The notes: generated by a model from the letters alone, not told the origin. DNA of 64,000 bases from Pseudomonas sp. URMO17WK12:I11 (GCF_007677725.1 NZ_VEDF01000010.1:1-64000), one strand, 5' to 3'. Shown: positions 51,796-62,954, counted from the first letter of the stretch. Numbers and translations: made by a program.

Positions 51796-51825
51796 GACCG
51801 ATTCCTTGTTTGGATGATGGCCGCA

Positions 51826-51856
51826 GGCTAAGGTGTAGAGCACGCTCTATAGTCAA
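51826..51856 (-). promoter_or_regulatory. MerR-type promoter of the epimerase gene
   Basis: On the leftward strand: TTGACT (51851-51856), a 19-base spacer, TTAGCC (51826-51831). The spacer contains the palindrome TAGAGC-AC-GCTCTA (51836-51849). An over-long spacer with a central dyad is the hallmark of MerR-family control. Confidence 0.7.
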
Positions 51857-51867
51857 GGACTTTCACG

Positions 51868-52251
51868 GTGAACATTGGAGAGTTGGAGCGCCGCAGTGGC
51901 ATTGGTCGCCATACCCTGCGGTATTACGAGCAACTCGGGCTGATCGTGGCCAACCGGCAAGCCAACAATTACCGCAATTACACCGAACAGACGGTGGCCG
52001 AACTGGCGTTGATTCAAACTGCGCAGAGCGGCGGGTTTTCGCTAGCGGAAATTGGCCAGATACTGGCGGCCAAACGCGGAAACACCCTTGATTGCGCTCA
52101 AGGCGCAGCGTTGGTGGCCGGCAAGATGGCCGACATTCAGAACAAGATCGATACGCTACAGGCGGCCTATGCGTTTCTCGACGCCGAGCGTGTCAAACTC
52201 GAAGCCAGTGCCATCGCTAATGGGTTGATGACTGCTTATGAACAACGATAA
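51868..52251 (+). CDS. MerR family transcriptional regulator
   Basis: 127 residues, GTG start. The N-terminal winged helix NIGELERRSGIGRHTLRYYEQLGLI is the MerR signature, followed by RNYTEQTVAELALIQ and a dimerisation helix. The single cysteine near residue 77 makes a metal sensor less likely than a small-molecule or redox sensor. It probably controls the divergent epimerase gene. Overlaps the GFA gene by 14 bases. Confidence 0.92.
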   Translation: MNIGELERRSGIGRHTLRYYEQLGLIVANRQANNYRNYTEQTVAELALIQTAQSGGFSLAEIGQILAAKRGNTLDCAQGAALVAGKMADIQNKIDTLQAAYAFLDAERVKLEASAIANGLMTAYEQR

Positions 52252-52681
52252 ATCCGACGCCCGCCCCATCCTTCAAGCCGCCTGCCATTGCGGTACGGTG
52301 CGCTTTTCCGTGCGCTTGACCGAAGGCGTACGTAGCGCTCGCCGATGCAATTGCTCGTTGTGCCGCATGCGCGGTGCCGTGGCTGTCACAGCGGGCCTGG
52401 GAGATATCACGGTCACCCAGGGCGAAGAGGCGCTCACGCTCTATCAATTTCATACGAACGAAGCGAAGCACTACTTCTGCGCCAAGTGCGGCATCTACAC
52501 CTTTCACCAACGCCGCTCCGATCCGGACCAGTACGGGGTCAATGTCGCCTGTATCGAAGGCATGAGCCCATTCGACTTCGCCGAAGTGCCTGTGAGCGAG
52601 GGGCGGGTCCATCCGAAAGACACGGCGGACGGCAAGTCCTTAACAGCCGGGTGGCTGCGCTACGAAAATAACGACGGTTGA
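52238..52681 (+). CDS. GFA family zinc protein
   Basis: 147 residues of the glutathione-dependent formaldehyde-activating (GFA) fold. Zinc ligands: CHCGTVRF near 18-22, CNCSLC near 39-44 and CAKCGIYTFH near 85-94. Family members often have unknown substrates; the name does not prove formaldehyde chemistry. Overlaps merR by 14 bases. Confidence 0.88.
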   Translation: MNNDKSDARPILQAACHCGTVRFSVRLTEGVRSARRCNCSLCRMRGAVAVTAGLGDITVTQGEEALTLYQFHTNEAKHYFCAKCGIYTFHQRRSDPDQYGVNVACIEGMSPFDFAEVPVSEGRVHPKDTADGKSLTAGWLRYENNDG

Positions 52682-52711
52682 ATCACGGCTTCGTATAAAG
52701 GGAATTTCGCT

Positions 52712-53461
52712 GTGCTGCATGACGCTGTTCTTTACACCTCGCTGCTCACCGGCACGTTTCTCGCTGCCGGTTTGGTCAAAGGCATCACCGGCATGGGCTT
52801 GCCCACCGTCGCCATGGGCTTGCTCGGCACGGTGATGTCGCCCGCGGCGGCCGCGGCGTTACTGATCATTCCTTCGTTCATCACCAATGTGTGGCAGCTG
52901 TTTGCCGGGCCGTCGATAGGGCGGTTGCTGCGCAGGCTGTGGCCAATGATGCTGTGCATTATCGTCGGCACGCTCGGTGGCGCTTCGCTGTTGGTGGCGG
53001 TGAACCCGGTCTGGTCGGGCTTCGGGTTGGGCTTGGCGCTGATCGTCTATGCCGCCTATGCGCTGCTCGCGCCGAAGTTGACGGTGCCGGTCAAGGCAGA
53101 GACATGGCTGTCGCCGCTGGTGGGGCTGATCACCGGACTGGTCGCGGGGGCTACAGGCGTGTTTGTCATGCCAGCGGTCCCGTACCTGAGCTCTTTGGAC
53201 ATGGACAAGGAAGAGCTGGTGCAGGCACTGGGCCTGTCCTTCACCGTATCGACCGTGGCGCTGGCGCTTGGGCTTTTCTTCCACGATGCGTTTGAGGTTT
53301 CGCAGGTGGGTATTTCCACGCTGGCTGTTCTGCCTGCCCTGATAGGCATGTGGCTGGGCCAGCGGATCAGGCTGCGCATCAGCCCGGCGCGGTTCCGTCA
53401 GGGCTTTTTGATCTTCCTGGTGCTGCTGGGGCTTGAGTTGGTTTCGCGTCCGTTCATCTAG
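52712..53461 (+). CDS. TauE/SafE family anion exporter
   Basis: 249 residues with about seven to eight membrane segments; GTG start. The family half-repeats LVKGITGMGLPTVAMGLLG and GLITGLVAGATGVFVMPAVPYL are clear. Members export sulfite, sulfoacetate or related organosulfur anions. No sulfur-metabolism gene is adjacent, so the substrate is open. Confidence 0.88.
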   Translation: MLHDAVLYTSLLTGTFLAAGLVKGITGMGLPTVAMGLLGTVMSPAAAAALLIIPSFITNVWQLFAGPSIGRLLRRLWPMMLCIIVGTLGGASLLVAVNPVWSGFGLGLALIVYAAYALLAPKLTVPVKAETWLSPLVGLITGLVAGATGVFVMPAVPYLSSLDMDKEELVQALGLSFTVSTVALALGLFFHDAFEVSQVGISTLAVLPALIGMWLGQRIRLRISPARFRQGFLIFLVLLGLELVSRPFI

Positions 53462-53734
53462 CGCTCATACACCCGCCCAGCGCCTTACCGCTGGTCAGAT
53501 GACACCCGACAAGCGGCAGGCGCAGAAACCCTCCAGGCTGTGCCATGCGGCCGTCTTTCCCAATGAAATCAAGCTCCCTGACCGCACGATTAGCGCTTTA
53601 TGTCGTCTTATCGCGTATGGTGGCCAATTGGGGCCGCAAGCGAAGCCGCCGCTTGAACCATGCCCCGGCTATTCTCAATGCCAGATTGGACGGGTTGTCA
53701 CTGCTCAGCAACGTCGAACGACACCGGGATATGT

Positions 53735-54547
53735 ATGACCCTGCAGAAGCGTAACAACGTGCACGTCGTCGGCGACGGCAATGCGACCCTGATCCTGTCC
53801 CATGGCTTCGGCTGCGACCAGTCGATGTGGAAGTTTCTGCTGCCGCATTTCACCTCCCGTTTTCGCGTGATCATCTATGACTTGGTCGGTGCCGGCGCTT
53901 CTGACCTGGCCGCCTACGACCGCGAGAAGTACGCATCGCTCTGGGGTTATGCGGCGGATCTCAACGAGATCATCGACGCCTACGCCCAGGGGCCGGTCAT
54001 CGTCGTTGCGCATTCGGTCAGTAGCCTCATCGCCGTGTTGGCCGAACGCATGCGCCCAGGGCGCTTGGCTGGGCTGGCGATGATCGGCGGTTCGCCTTGC
54101 TACGTGAATCAGGACGGCTACCAGGGCGGCTTCTCCGAAGAAGAGGTGCATGCGCTGCTGTTCACGCTGGATGAAAACTACCTGGGCTGGTCCAGCACCA
54201 TGGCCCCGGTGCTGATGGGCACGCCAGGGCAACCGGCGCTTGAGGAAGAACTGTCGAGCAGCTTCATGCGCACCAATGCCGAAGTGGCGCGGCACTTCGC
54301 CCGGGTGATTTTCCTCTCCGATCATCGCCAGGAAGTCGAAGGGCTGAATGTGCCGACGCTGATCATCCAATGCACCGGTGACCCGGTCGTGCCAGTGGCG
54401 GTGGGCCAGTACCTGGAGCGGGTGCTGCCAGACAGTGAGCTGAGCTTGATCGAGAACATGGGCCACTACCCACAGCTCAGTGCGCCGAGCGCCTGCACGG
54501 CGGCGGTGGACAGGTTCCTCGCCCGCCATGGCTTCGACCATGACTGA
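53735..54547 (+). CDS. RsbQ-like alpha/beta hydrolase
   Basis: 270 residues. The catalytic triad is visible: S94 in VAHSVSS, D216 in TGDPVVP and H244 in GHYP. The N-terminal LILSHGFGCDQSMWKFLLPHF is characteristic of RsbQ/KAI2-type hydrolases. In Bacillus RsbQ is required for signalling through the PAS domain of RsbP. Here the next gene, overlapping by 8 bases, encodes a PAS histidine kinase, so a similar hydrolase-to-PAS signalling pair is likely. The 270 bases before it show no gene. Confidence 0.88.
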   Translation: MTLQKRNNVHVVGDGNATLILSHGFGCDQSMWKFLLPHFTSRFRVIIYDLVGAGASDLAAYDREKYASLWGYAADLNEIIDAYAQGPVIVVAHSVSSLIAVLAERMRPGRLAGLAMIGGSPCYVNQDGYQGGFSEEEVHALLFTLDENYLGWSSTMAPVLMGTPGQPALEEELSSSFMRTNAEVARHFARVIFLSDHRQEVEGLNVPTLIIQCTGDPVVPVAVGQYLERVLPDSELSLIENMGHYPQLSAPSACTAAVDRFLARHGFDHD

Positions 54548-55706
54548 CACCGCGCTTCTGTTCAACGAATCGTTTTTCGAGCATGCGCCCTGTGGGCTGG
54601 TGGTGATGGAGGCCGACGGCATGATGGTGCGCTGCAACCAGACGCTCAGGGAGTGGCTGGGTTACCCGGGCGAGACCCTGCAGGCTGGCAGTTTCGAACA
54701 GTTGCTGACCGCTGACGGGCGCATGTTCATGCTCACCCATTGGGGGCCGCTGCTGAACATGCAGGGCTCGGTATCGCAGGTGAAGCTGGCCCTGCGTCAC
54801 CACGATGGGCATGCGCTGCCGCTGCTGCTCGATGGCGTGCGGCGCCAGGGCGACGATGGCATCCGCTTTCACCTGGCGTTGTTCAGTTTGTCTGAGCGTG
54901 AGCGTAACGAGCGTGCGGTGCTGATCGCCATGCAGCGTGCCGAAGAGGCGCTGGCGCAGAAGATCCAGGCCGAACGCGCGCTGCACCAAGCCCAGGCCGA
55001 GTTGGCGGCGGCGTATGCCGAGGCCCAGCGGCGGGCGCAGTTCGCTGAGCAGATGGTCGCGATCGCCAGCCATGACCTGAAGAACCCGATGACGGCCATC
55101 AAGATGGCCACCGATCTGCTGGGCCGCGACGCACCTACGGATCGAGCGCGGTTTCTGCTCGGCAGCATCAGTACCTCTGCCGAGCGCGCGCAGCGGATGA
55201 TCGTCGACCTGCTGGATTTCGCCTCGGTCAGGCTGGGCAAGGGCATCGGCATCTGCCGTCAGCAGGTGGACTTGCTCAAGGCCGTGGATCAGTGGGTGAG
55301 CGAGCTCAGGATCGCCTTCCCCAAGGCCTGCATTCGCCATCTGTCGCGCGGGCAGGGCACGCTCAGCGTGGACCGCGACCGCTTGCAGCAGATGATCGGC
55401 AACCTGGTGGCCAACAGCGCGGCTTATGGTGACCTGAGCCACCCCATTACCCTGACCACCGACCTGTCGGCGGAGGGCGCGCTGTTGTCGGTGCACAACC
55501 ACGGCGCACCGATTGCCGACAGCGTGCTACCGACGCTGTTCGAGCCGATGACCCGCGGCAGCCATCAGCAGGATTCGCTGCGCTCGGTCGGGCTTGGCCT
55601 GTTCATCGTCAAACAGATCGCCGAGGCCCATGGCGGCATGATCAGCCTGAACTCCGACGCCACCTACGGCACCCGTTTCAACGTCCAGCTCCCCCGCAGC
55701 TGCTAG
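54540..55706 (+). CDS. PAS-domain sensor histidine kinase
   Basis: 388 residues, no membrane segment, so cytosolic. Order: PAS (about 1-120; HAPCGLVVMEADGMMVRCNQ), a coiled-coil linker (120-165), HisKA with H178 in SHDLKNP, and HATPase with LVANSAAYG and GLGLFIVKQIAEAHGG. No response regulator is next to it. Coupling to the RsbQ-like gene suggests that the PAS domain senses a hydrolase product. Confidence 0.9.
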   Translation: MTDTALLFNESFFEHAPCGLVVMEADGMMVRCNQTLREWLGYPGETLQAGSFEQLLTADGRMFMLTHWGPLLNMQGSVSQVKLALRHHDGHALPLLLDGVRRQGDDGIRFHLALFSLSERERNERAVLIAMQRAEEALAQKIQAERALHQAQAELAAAYAEAQRRAQFAEQMVAIASHDLKNPMTAIKMATDLLGRDAPTDRARFLLGSISTSAERAQRMIVDLLDFASVRLGKGIGICRQQVDLLKAVDQWVSELRIAFPKACIRHLSRGQGTLSVDRDRLQQMIGNLVANSAAYGDLSHPITLTTDLSAEGALLSVHNHGAPIADSVLPTLFEPMTRGSHQQDSLRSVGLGLFIVKQIAEAHGGMISLNSDATYGTRFNVQLPRSC

Positions 55707-56665
55707 CGCCGCTCGCGGATCAGCGCCGGCACGACCCGCACATACACCAGCTCACTGGCCAGCTCCACCAACGTCTGGGTGATCACCGCAGCCGCCGCCA
55801 GCCCGCGCAGGTCTTCTGGCAGGGCCAAAGCCAAGGGCAGTACCACCAGCGAGTTACGGGTAGCGGCGCTGAACGTCACCGCGCGCGCCTGCGCCACCGG
55901 CAGGCGCCACAGCCGTGCCGCGCACGCGCCCAACAGCGGCGCCAGCAGCATGAAGCCAAGGTACACCGGCAGCACCGGCAGCAAGTGCTCGATCTGCCCG
56001 CGCACCAAGGCGATCTGCGAGGCGATCACCACCACCAGCACCCACGCCATGGCCGGCACCGGCAGCCAGGCCCAGCCGGCATTCCACGCCGCTAGCGCCG
56101 GTGAGCGGCGAGCGCCGGCGCTGGTCAGTACGGCCAATAGCATCGGCAGCACGATCAGCAGCACGAAGGCCTCCATGAAGGGGGCGATGCTCAAGGTCAG
56201 GCCGTTGTCGTCGCCGAGCATGCTGGCCAGGTAAACCGGCAGCAGCGCCAACTGCATCAGCAGCAACACCGGGGTGGCGGCGAGGGTCAATCGTGCGTCG
56301 CCTTTGCCGATGTGGGTGAACACCACCACGTAGTCGATGCATGGGGTCAGCAGAACCAGCAGGGCGCCGATGAGAATGGCCGGGTGCTCGACCAGGCCAC
56401 GGGTCAGCGCCCAGACCAGCAACGGCAGCAGCACGAAATTGGCCAGCAACAACGCCCCCATGAAGCGGCGATTGCCCAGCGACTGGCGCAGGTCGAGAAA
56501 GGGAATCTGCAGAAACATCGCATACATCAGCACCGCGATCGCCGGGGTGACGAGCCGCTCCAGATGGCGCGCGGTATCGCTGGCCAACAGGCCGAAGGCG
56601 AGGGCGGCGAGCACGGCGATGAAATAGATCGGGATCTGCCGGGTTTCCAGTTGCTCTCGGGTCAA
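55703..56665 (-). CDS. ACR3/SBF-type transporter (arsenic resistance-like)
   Basis: 320 residues with about ten hydrophobic segments. LLTPCIDYVVVFTHIGKGDARL and TFSAATRNSLVVLPLALALP are the conserved ACR3-like segments, including the central cysteine of the TPC motif. The TTG at 56665 gives the family-length protein; an ATG at 56737 would add 24 atypical residues. No arsR or arsC lies nearby, so arsenite export is unproven. Confidence 0.75.
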   Translation of the reverse strand: MTREQLETRQIPIYFIAVLAALAFGLLASDTARHLERLVTPAIAVLMYAMFLQIPFLDLRQSLGNRRFMGALLLANFVLLPLLVWALTRGLVEHPAILIGALLVLLTPCIDYVVVFTHIGKGDARLTLAATPVLLLMQLALLPVYLASMLGDDNGLTLSIAPFMEAFVLLIVLPMLLAVLTSAGARRSPALAAWNAGWAWLPVPAMAWVLVVVIASQIALVRGQIEHLLPVLPVYLGFMLLAPLLGACAARLWRLPVAQARAVTFSAATRNSLVVLPLALALPEDLRGLAAAAVITQTLVELASELVYVRVVPALIRERR

Positions 56666-56751
56666 GGTGGGCCTGTGCGTCGGTGATTGCAGGGCGCACA
56701 GGGTAGCACTGGGCAGCGGGCTACCGCGCGCCGACAAAAACGCCCGGCATG

Positions 56752-56776
56752 AAAAAGCCCGGCACTGCGCCGGGCT
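56752..56776 (-). terminator. glyA terminator
   Basis: AGCCCGGC / GCCGGGCT stem with a five-base loop; read leftward it ends in TTTTT, 24 bases after the glyA stop. Confidence 0.88.
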
Positions 56777-56799
56777 CTGGATGATCAGACGTTAGCCGA

Positions 56800-58053
<1,254 letters not shown>

Positions 58054-58292
58054 GGCGGTCCTCAAGGATCGGGGTAATTTGGGGGGGCATTCTAACCGAT
58101 TGATCCGCGCCTGGCATATGAAGTGGCGTCAAGTCGCGGACCAATGGGCCTCATGTTGCAGGCCGCGCCGTTTGTGGGCTGGGCGGGGGTTGGAATTGAC
58201 TCTGGAGTCCGGTTTTTGCGGCGCGTGCGGTGTTCCGGTGCGACTGGCCTCCCTTTCACTTTCAGAGAATTCTGTATGCCGCAGCAGCCGCT

Positions 58293-61200
58293 TCACTGGA
58301 ACATGAACAGCGTTTCGTTGGCGAACTGCGCATCGAACTGGTTGGCCGGCATGGGCCTGCCGAACAGATACCCCTGCACCTCATCGCAACCATGCTCGCG
58401 CAGGAATTCCAGCTGTTCGTGAGTCTCCACGCCCTCGGCGATCACCGCCAGGTTCAGGCTGTGGGCCATGGCGATGATCGCGCGGGCGATCTGCGCATCC
58501 TGCTCGCCCTCGGGCAGGCCGTCGACGAAGGTGCGGTCGATCTTCAGCACATCGATCGGGAACTGCTTGAGGTAGTTGAGCGACGAATAGCCTGTGCCAA
58601 AGTCGTCTACCGCGATGCTCAGCCCAAGGTTCTTCAGGCTCGCCAAGATCTGCAATGCCTCGGTCACCTCGCGCATCAGGATGCTCTCGGTCAACTCCAG
58701 CTCCAGGCACGCAGGCGGCAGGCCGGTCTCCTCGAGGATCGTGGCGATGCGCGTGCCCAACTGGCCATCGGAGAACTGCCGCGCCGAGATGTTCACCGAC
58801 ACTTTCGGCACCCGCACCTTGTTCTTGTGCCAGACCTTCAGCTGTCGGCTGGCCTCGCGCAACACCCAGTCGCCGATATCCACCACCAGGCCCAGCTCCT
58901 CGATCACCGGGATGAAGTCCCCCGGCGGCACCAGGCCGCGGGTTGGATGGCGCCAGCGCAACAAGGCTTCGGCGCCGGTCAGGCGCTTGCCATCACCGCT
59001 GAACTGCGGCTGGTAATAGAGAATGAATTCGTCCTGCTCCAGGGCGTGGCGCAGGTCGCTTTCCAGCTCCAGGCGCTCCAGGGCGCTGGCGTTCATCTCG
59101 GTCTGGTAGAACTGGAAGTTGTTCTTGCCGCGTTCCTTGGCGTGGTACATGGCCGTGTCGGCGTTCTTCATCAGCTGGCTCAGCTCGTTGCCGTCCTGCG
59201 GGCTGAGGGCGATGCCGATGCTGGCGGTGACGAAGAACTCGCGGTTTTCCAGCACGAACGGCCGCACCAGGCTGGCAAGGATGTGCTCGGCCACATGGAT
59301 CGCCCGGTTCAGGGCCACCTCGCGGGTCGCGCCCGGTTGCAGCAGCAAGGTGAATTCATCGCCGCCCATGCGCGCCACGGTGTCGTCGTCATCGACACAG
59401 GCCAGCAGGCGCAGGGCCATGTCCTTGAGCATGCGATCGCCTGCGGCATGGCCGAGGGAGTCATTGATCGGCTTGAACCGGTCGAGGTCGAGGAACATCA
59501 ACACCACCCAGGACTTCTGCCGCTCGGCGTGTTGCAGGGCCGTGTGCAGGCGGTCCTGGAACAGCGTGCGGTTGGGCAGGTGGGTCAAGGCATCGTAGTA
59601 GGCCAGGCGGTGAATGCGCTGCTCGCTGGCCTTGCGCTCGCTGATGTCGGTGAAGAAACACACATAGCTGGCCAGGTCGCCCTCATCGTCGAGCACGGCG
59701 GTAATCCCCACCCATGCCGGGTAGCGGTCGCCGTCGCGACGCTTGAGCCACACCTCGCCCTCCCAGCTGCCGCGCTGGTGCAGTTGCTTGAGGATGTAGC
59801 GCAGGTGGCTTTCCTGCTGGTCTTCGACCACCAGCATGGTCGGCAACTGGTCGAGCACGTCACCCACCGTGTGGCCGCTGACCCGGCTGAACGCTTCGTT
59901 GGCCTGGACGATGTAGCCGGCCGGGTCGGTGATGAGGATCGCCGAAGTGGAATGCTCGAACACCGTGGCAGCCATGCGCAGGTCTTTTTCCGCCCGGCGC
60001 TGCTGGCTGATGTCGCGGCCCACGCCGAGCACGCCCTCGAAGCGCTGCTGGTCGTCCCACACCAGCACCAGGCGCAGCTCGATGGGGATCTTGTGGCCAT
60101 CGGCGCGCAGGCAGTCGAACAGGAACAGCTGGGTCGGCAACTGGCTGCGCAGCTGCGCCAGTTGCGCGTTGTCGCCCATGGCCTGGCTGACCCGCTCCAT
60201 CAGGCTGTAGATGCCCGTGAGCTGGGCCGGGTTGGCGATGATCGACTGCCAGCCATTGGCGAAGATCCAGTCGGCCTGATAGCCCAGCACCGCATTCACC
60301 GACGGGCTCACATAGTTGAGCTGCAAGCGGCTGTCGGTGGAGAAGATCACGTCGCTGATGCTCTCGGCGAGCATGCGGTAGCGCTGCTCGCTGTCACGCA
60401 GCGACTGGCTGGCTTCGATCTGCACCGTGACGTCCTTGCCGATGCCGATGATCCGCGTCACCAGGCCATCGGCCTCGCGCGCCAGCACTTGCTCGCGGAT
60501 GTCGTAGCAGCGCCAGTTGCCGTCGCGGTGGCGGAAGCGCAATTGCGTGTGCAGCGATTGGTCATGGCCACTGTCGCGCTGTTGCTGGCGCAGCGCCTGA
60601 TAGTGCGCGGCGTCCTCGGGGTGCAGGAGCATTTCCCAGAAGCGGTCGCCCATGTGCGCCAGCTCATGGCGGTCGTAGCCCAAGGTCTGGCCCAGGTGGC
60701 GGTTGCTGAAGATCATGCGCTGGCTCAGCACATCCTGCACGTACAGCTGGTCGGGCACCGTGCGCACCACGTCGGACCAGAAGCTTTCGCGCTGCAGCAG
60801 CGACAGCTCGACCTGCTTGCGGCTGGTGATGTCGCTGATGCTGAGGATCACTGCCTGGTAGTCGCGGCGCTGCTGCGGCAGGCGCGCCATCAGCCACAGG
60901 TGCAGTTCGCCGCCCAGTGGCGCGGGTATGCGCACTTCCAGCTCCAGTGACGGGCGCTGCTCGATCAAGGCATCGATCAACTGCGCCCCGACGCTGCCGC
61001 GACCGTCGCCGCTGCCATCGATCAAGCGTTGCCAGGCGCCCTGGTGGTTCTCGACATTGAGCAGCTGGCGCGCCACCTGGTTGATCTCGGTGATCTTCAG
61101 CTCGTGCAGCAGCGAGCGGCGCAGGTTGGGGTCCAGCGCCAGGCTTTGCTTGAGCCCGGCCAGGTTGCGCAGGTGATAGCGGTCGAGCTGGCCCGGCAGG

Positions 61201-62123
61201 CTCGACAGGTCGAGCACGCACAAGGCCACGCCGGTGCCCTCGAAGATGTCCTGGTAGCGCCGGCGGTCTTCGTGCAGGGCGCGCTGGCGGCGGCGCATGT
61301 TGGCCAGCGCCAGCACTGGCAGCAGGGCGCACAACAGCACCAGCAGGCACTTGCCGATCAGCGCAGGGAGCAGTTCATGGCGCGCCTGGCGCTCATCGAA
61401 CAGGCCGCGCAGCTGCCAGGCGCTGTGGTCGATGAAGGCCAGCATCACGCTTTGCAGCGCCCCATTGTCGTCGGCCAGCGGGGCATGGCGCTCCAGCACC
61501 TCGCCACTGCGGCTGTTTTCCAGCAGCCACAACGGTTGGCCCGGCCCGTGCAGGCGGCCGGTGAGGGTGGGGTAGTAGTCGGCCGACAGGCGCAGCAGCC
61601 AGTAGCCGCGATCCTGCTCGGGCGGCTGGCGCAGCAGCAGATAGACCGTGCGGTTATCTGCCGAGTTGGAGAAGTAGTGGCCGTGGCCCTGATTGAGCGC
61701 GAGCATTTCGCTGATCGCCGCCAGGTCCGGGCTGCCGGCCAGGCTGTCCCTGCGCGGGCGCCCGTTCTGGTCGAGCCAGGCCATCTCGCGCAATGCCGGC
61801 AGGCGCTCGCGCAGCGTCGCCATCAGGCTCGGCAGGGCGGCAGGCGTCGGCGCGGCGGCGTAGGGCTGGATCAGGTTGAGCACCTGCTGCGCCTGCAAGG
61901 CCATGTTCAAGCTCAACTGGTCGGCCAGCTTGGTGCTGACATCCAGGCTCATCCGGCGCTGGTCGTCCTGGGTGTGACGGTATTGCGAGAACAACTGCCA
62001 CAGCAACAGGCTCAGCAGAATCAGTGCCAGCAAGGCCAATGCGCCTTTCACCGAGCCGCGCAGCGAAGCGACCGATGCCGGTGTAGCGGGGCGCAGCGGG
62101 GTCGGATGATTGAGATTGGTCAA
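58293..62123 (-). CDS. morA: MorA-like c-di-GMP regulator (PAS-GGDEF-EAL)
   Basis: 1,276 residues, TTG start at 62123 with AGGA upstream. TM1 about 27-48, a periplasmic sensor region of about 200 residues, TM2 about 253-275, four PAS-type units (about 285, 445, 580 and 715), GGDEF near 917 and EAL (EALLRW) near 1045 with its DDFGTGYSSL motif. Both catalytic motifs are intact, so it may make and break c-di-GMP. Domain order, length and the glyA neighbour match MorA, which controls motility and biofilm in P. putida. Gene identity inferred. Confidence 0.88.
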   Translation of the reverse strand: MTNLNHPTPLRPATPASVASLRGSVKGALALLALILLSLLLWQLFSQYRHTQDDQRRMSLDVSTKLADQLSLNMALQAQQVLNLIQPYAAAPTPAALPSLMATLRERLPALREMAWLDQNGRPRRDSLAGSPDLAAISEMLALNQGHGHYFSNSADNRTVYLLLRQPPEQDRGYWLLRLSADYYPTLTGRLHGPGQPLWLLENSRSGEVLERHAPLADDNGALQSVMLAFIDHSAWQLRGLFDERQARHELLPALIGKCLLVLLCALLPVLALANMRRRQRALHEDRRRYQDIFEGTGVALCVLDLSSLPGQLDRYHLRNLAGLKQSLALDPNLRRSLLHELKITEINQVARQLLNVENHQGAWQRLIDGSGDGRGSVGAQLIDALIEQRPSLELEVRIPAPLGGELHLWLMARLPQQRRDYQAVILSISDITSRKQVELSLLQRESFWSDVVRTVPDQLYVQDVLSQRMIFSNRHLGQTLGYDRHELAHMGDRFWEMLLHPEDAAHYQALRQQQRDSGHDQSLHTQLRFRHRDGNWRCYDIREQVLAREADGLVTRIIGIGKDVTVQIEASQSLRDSEQRYRMLAESISDVIFSTDSRLQLNYVSPSVNAVLGYQADWIFANGWQSIIANPAQLTGIYSLMERVSQAMGDNAQLAQLRSQLPTQLFLFDCLRADGHKIPIELRLVLVWDDQQRFEGVLGVGRDISQQRRAEKDLRMAATVFEHSTSAILITDPAGYIVQANEAFSRVSGHTVGDVLDQLPTMLVVEDQQESHLRYILKQLHQRGSWEGEVWLKRRDGDRYPAWVGITAVLDDEGDLASYVCFFTDISERKASEQRIHRLAYYDALTHLPNRTLFQDRLHTALQHAERQKSWVVLMFLDLDRFKPINDSLGHAAGDRMLKDMALRLLACVDDDDTVARMGGDEFTLLLQPGATREVALNRAIHVAEHILASLVRPFVLENREFFVTASIGIALSPQDGNELSQLMKNADTAMYHAKERGKNNFQFYQTEMNASALERLELESDLRHALEQDEFILYYQPQFSGDGKRLTGAEALLRWRHPTRGLVPPGDFIPVIEELGLVVDIGDWVLREASRQLKVWHKNKVRVPKVSVNISARQFSDGQLGTRIATILEETGLPPACLELELTESILMREVTEALQILASLKNLGLSIAVDDFGTGYSSLNYLKQFPIDVLKIDRTFVDGLPEGEQDAQIARAIIAMAHSLNLAVIAEGVETHEQLEFLREHGCDEVQGYLFGRPMPANQFDAQFANETLFMFQ

Positions 62124-62384
62124 GCGTTGGTCCTGCTATTGGGCTGGCGACGGCAGGTGGGAACGAGCACGGCGTATGCCGGTATCTGCAACAGGCCTTG
62201 ACCGCGGCTGTGCACTATAAAGCCGGACATCCGAACGGGATAGCATGCCTGTGATTATGGCAATGTGCCAGCCCGAATATCTGCCGCCAGCGGTCGAGCT
62301 GTGCCGTGGGCGGTTCGGCAAGCCCGTGCATCCTGTGCGAGAATGTCGCCCGCTTCAATGACAACGCATCGGAGATGTTCGGTT

Positions 62385-62744
62385 TTGGTTACTCACTTTT
62401 CCACCAATGGCCTCGATTCCGCCTGTGGGCGCAGCAGTCAGACCCTTGTCAGCACTGCCGTGACCACGGACGTATCCTGCAAATCGTGCCAGCGCTCGCT
62501 GGTCAAGCCGAGCCCGGCTGCGGCGGCCGTACCCAAGTCGCCATCGCTGGCCGAGCTGCGCAAGACCGCCAAGACCGCCAAAACGGTCAGCGCGCCAGCC
62601 GCCCCGGCGCCTGTCGTCGTGCCAGCGCAGCCTGTACGCAGCGCAGGCTTCAGCGTCAAGGCCGCCTGGGCCGCACGTTTGACCGGGCAAGGCGACCGTT
62701 GCCGCCTGCCACGGGGCAAGGCGGCCAAACAGCGTCACGTCTGA
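62385..62744 (+). CDS. Conserved Pseudomonas hypothetical with cysteine motifs
   Basis: 119 residues; TTG start at 62385 preceded by CGGAG at 10 bases. N-terminal part VTHFSTNGLDSACGRSSQ and VSCKSCQRSLVK has three cysteines in a possible zinc ribbon. The rest is Ala/Pro/Val-rich and basic. The start is judged from composition: the frame is open upstream without a ribosome site. Function unknown. Confidence 0.6.
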   Translation: MVTHFSTNGLDSACGRSSQTLVSTAVTTDVSCKSCQRSLVKPSPAAAAVPKSPSLAELRKTAKTAKTVSAPAAPAPVVVPAQPVRSAGFSVKAAWAARLTGQGDRCRLPRGKAAKQRHV

Positions 62745-62954
62745 GCCTGCGTCAGCTGCCGTGCCGGCCCCCAGCGTGCAGCGGCCGAGGGGCCGGCACG
62801 GCACCAGGCCCCCACCATCCGACCACCCTGTGCAACGCTGCGCGTTGGCGTAGAATGGTCGACTTTGTTCACTACACCCCGTAAACACATCCCCCTGGCC
62901 GCGTGGCCGGGGCGCGCGTCGATGTCTTTACCTATCTGATTAGAGGGCTTGGTT

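Noticed and set aside
53462..53734. Small ORFs between the exporter and the hydrolase
   Set aside because: Several short overlapping frames, none with a ribosome site or recognisable product.
58230..60950. A 906-codon open frame opposite morA
   Set aside because: Same cause: GC-rich third positions of morA leave the complementary frame open. Low-complexity His/Gln/Leu-rich product.
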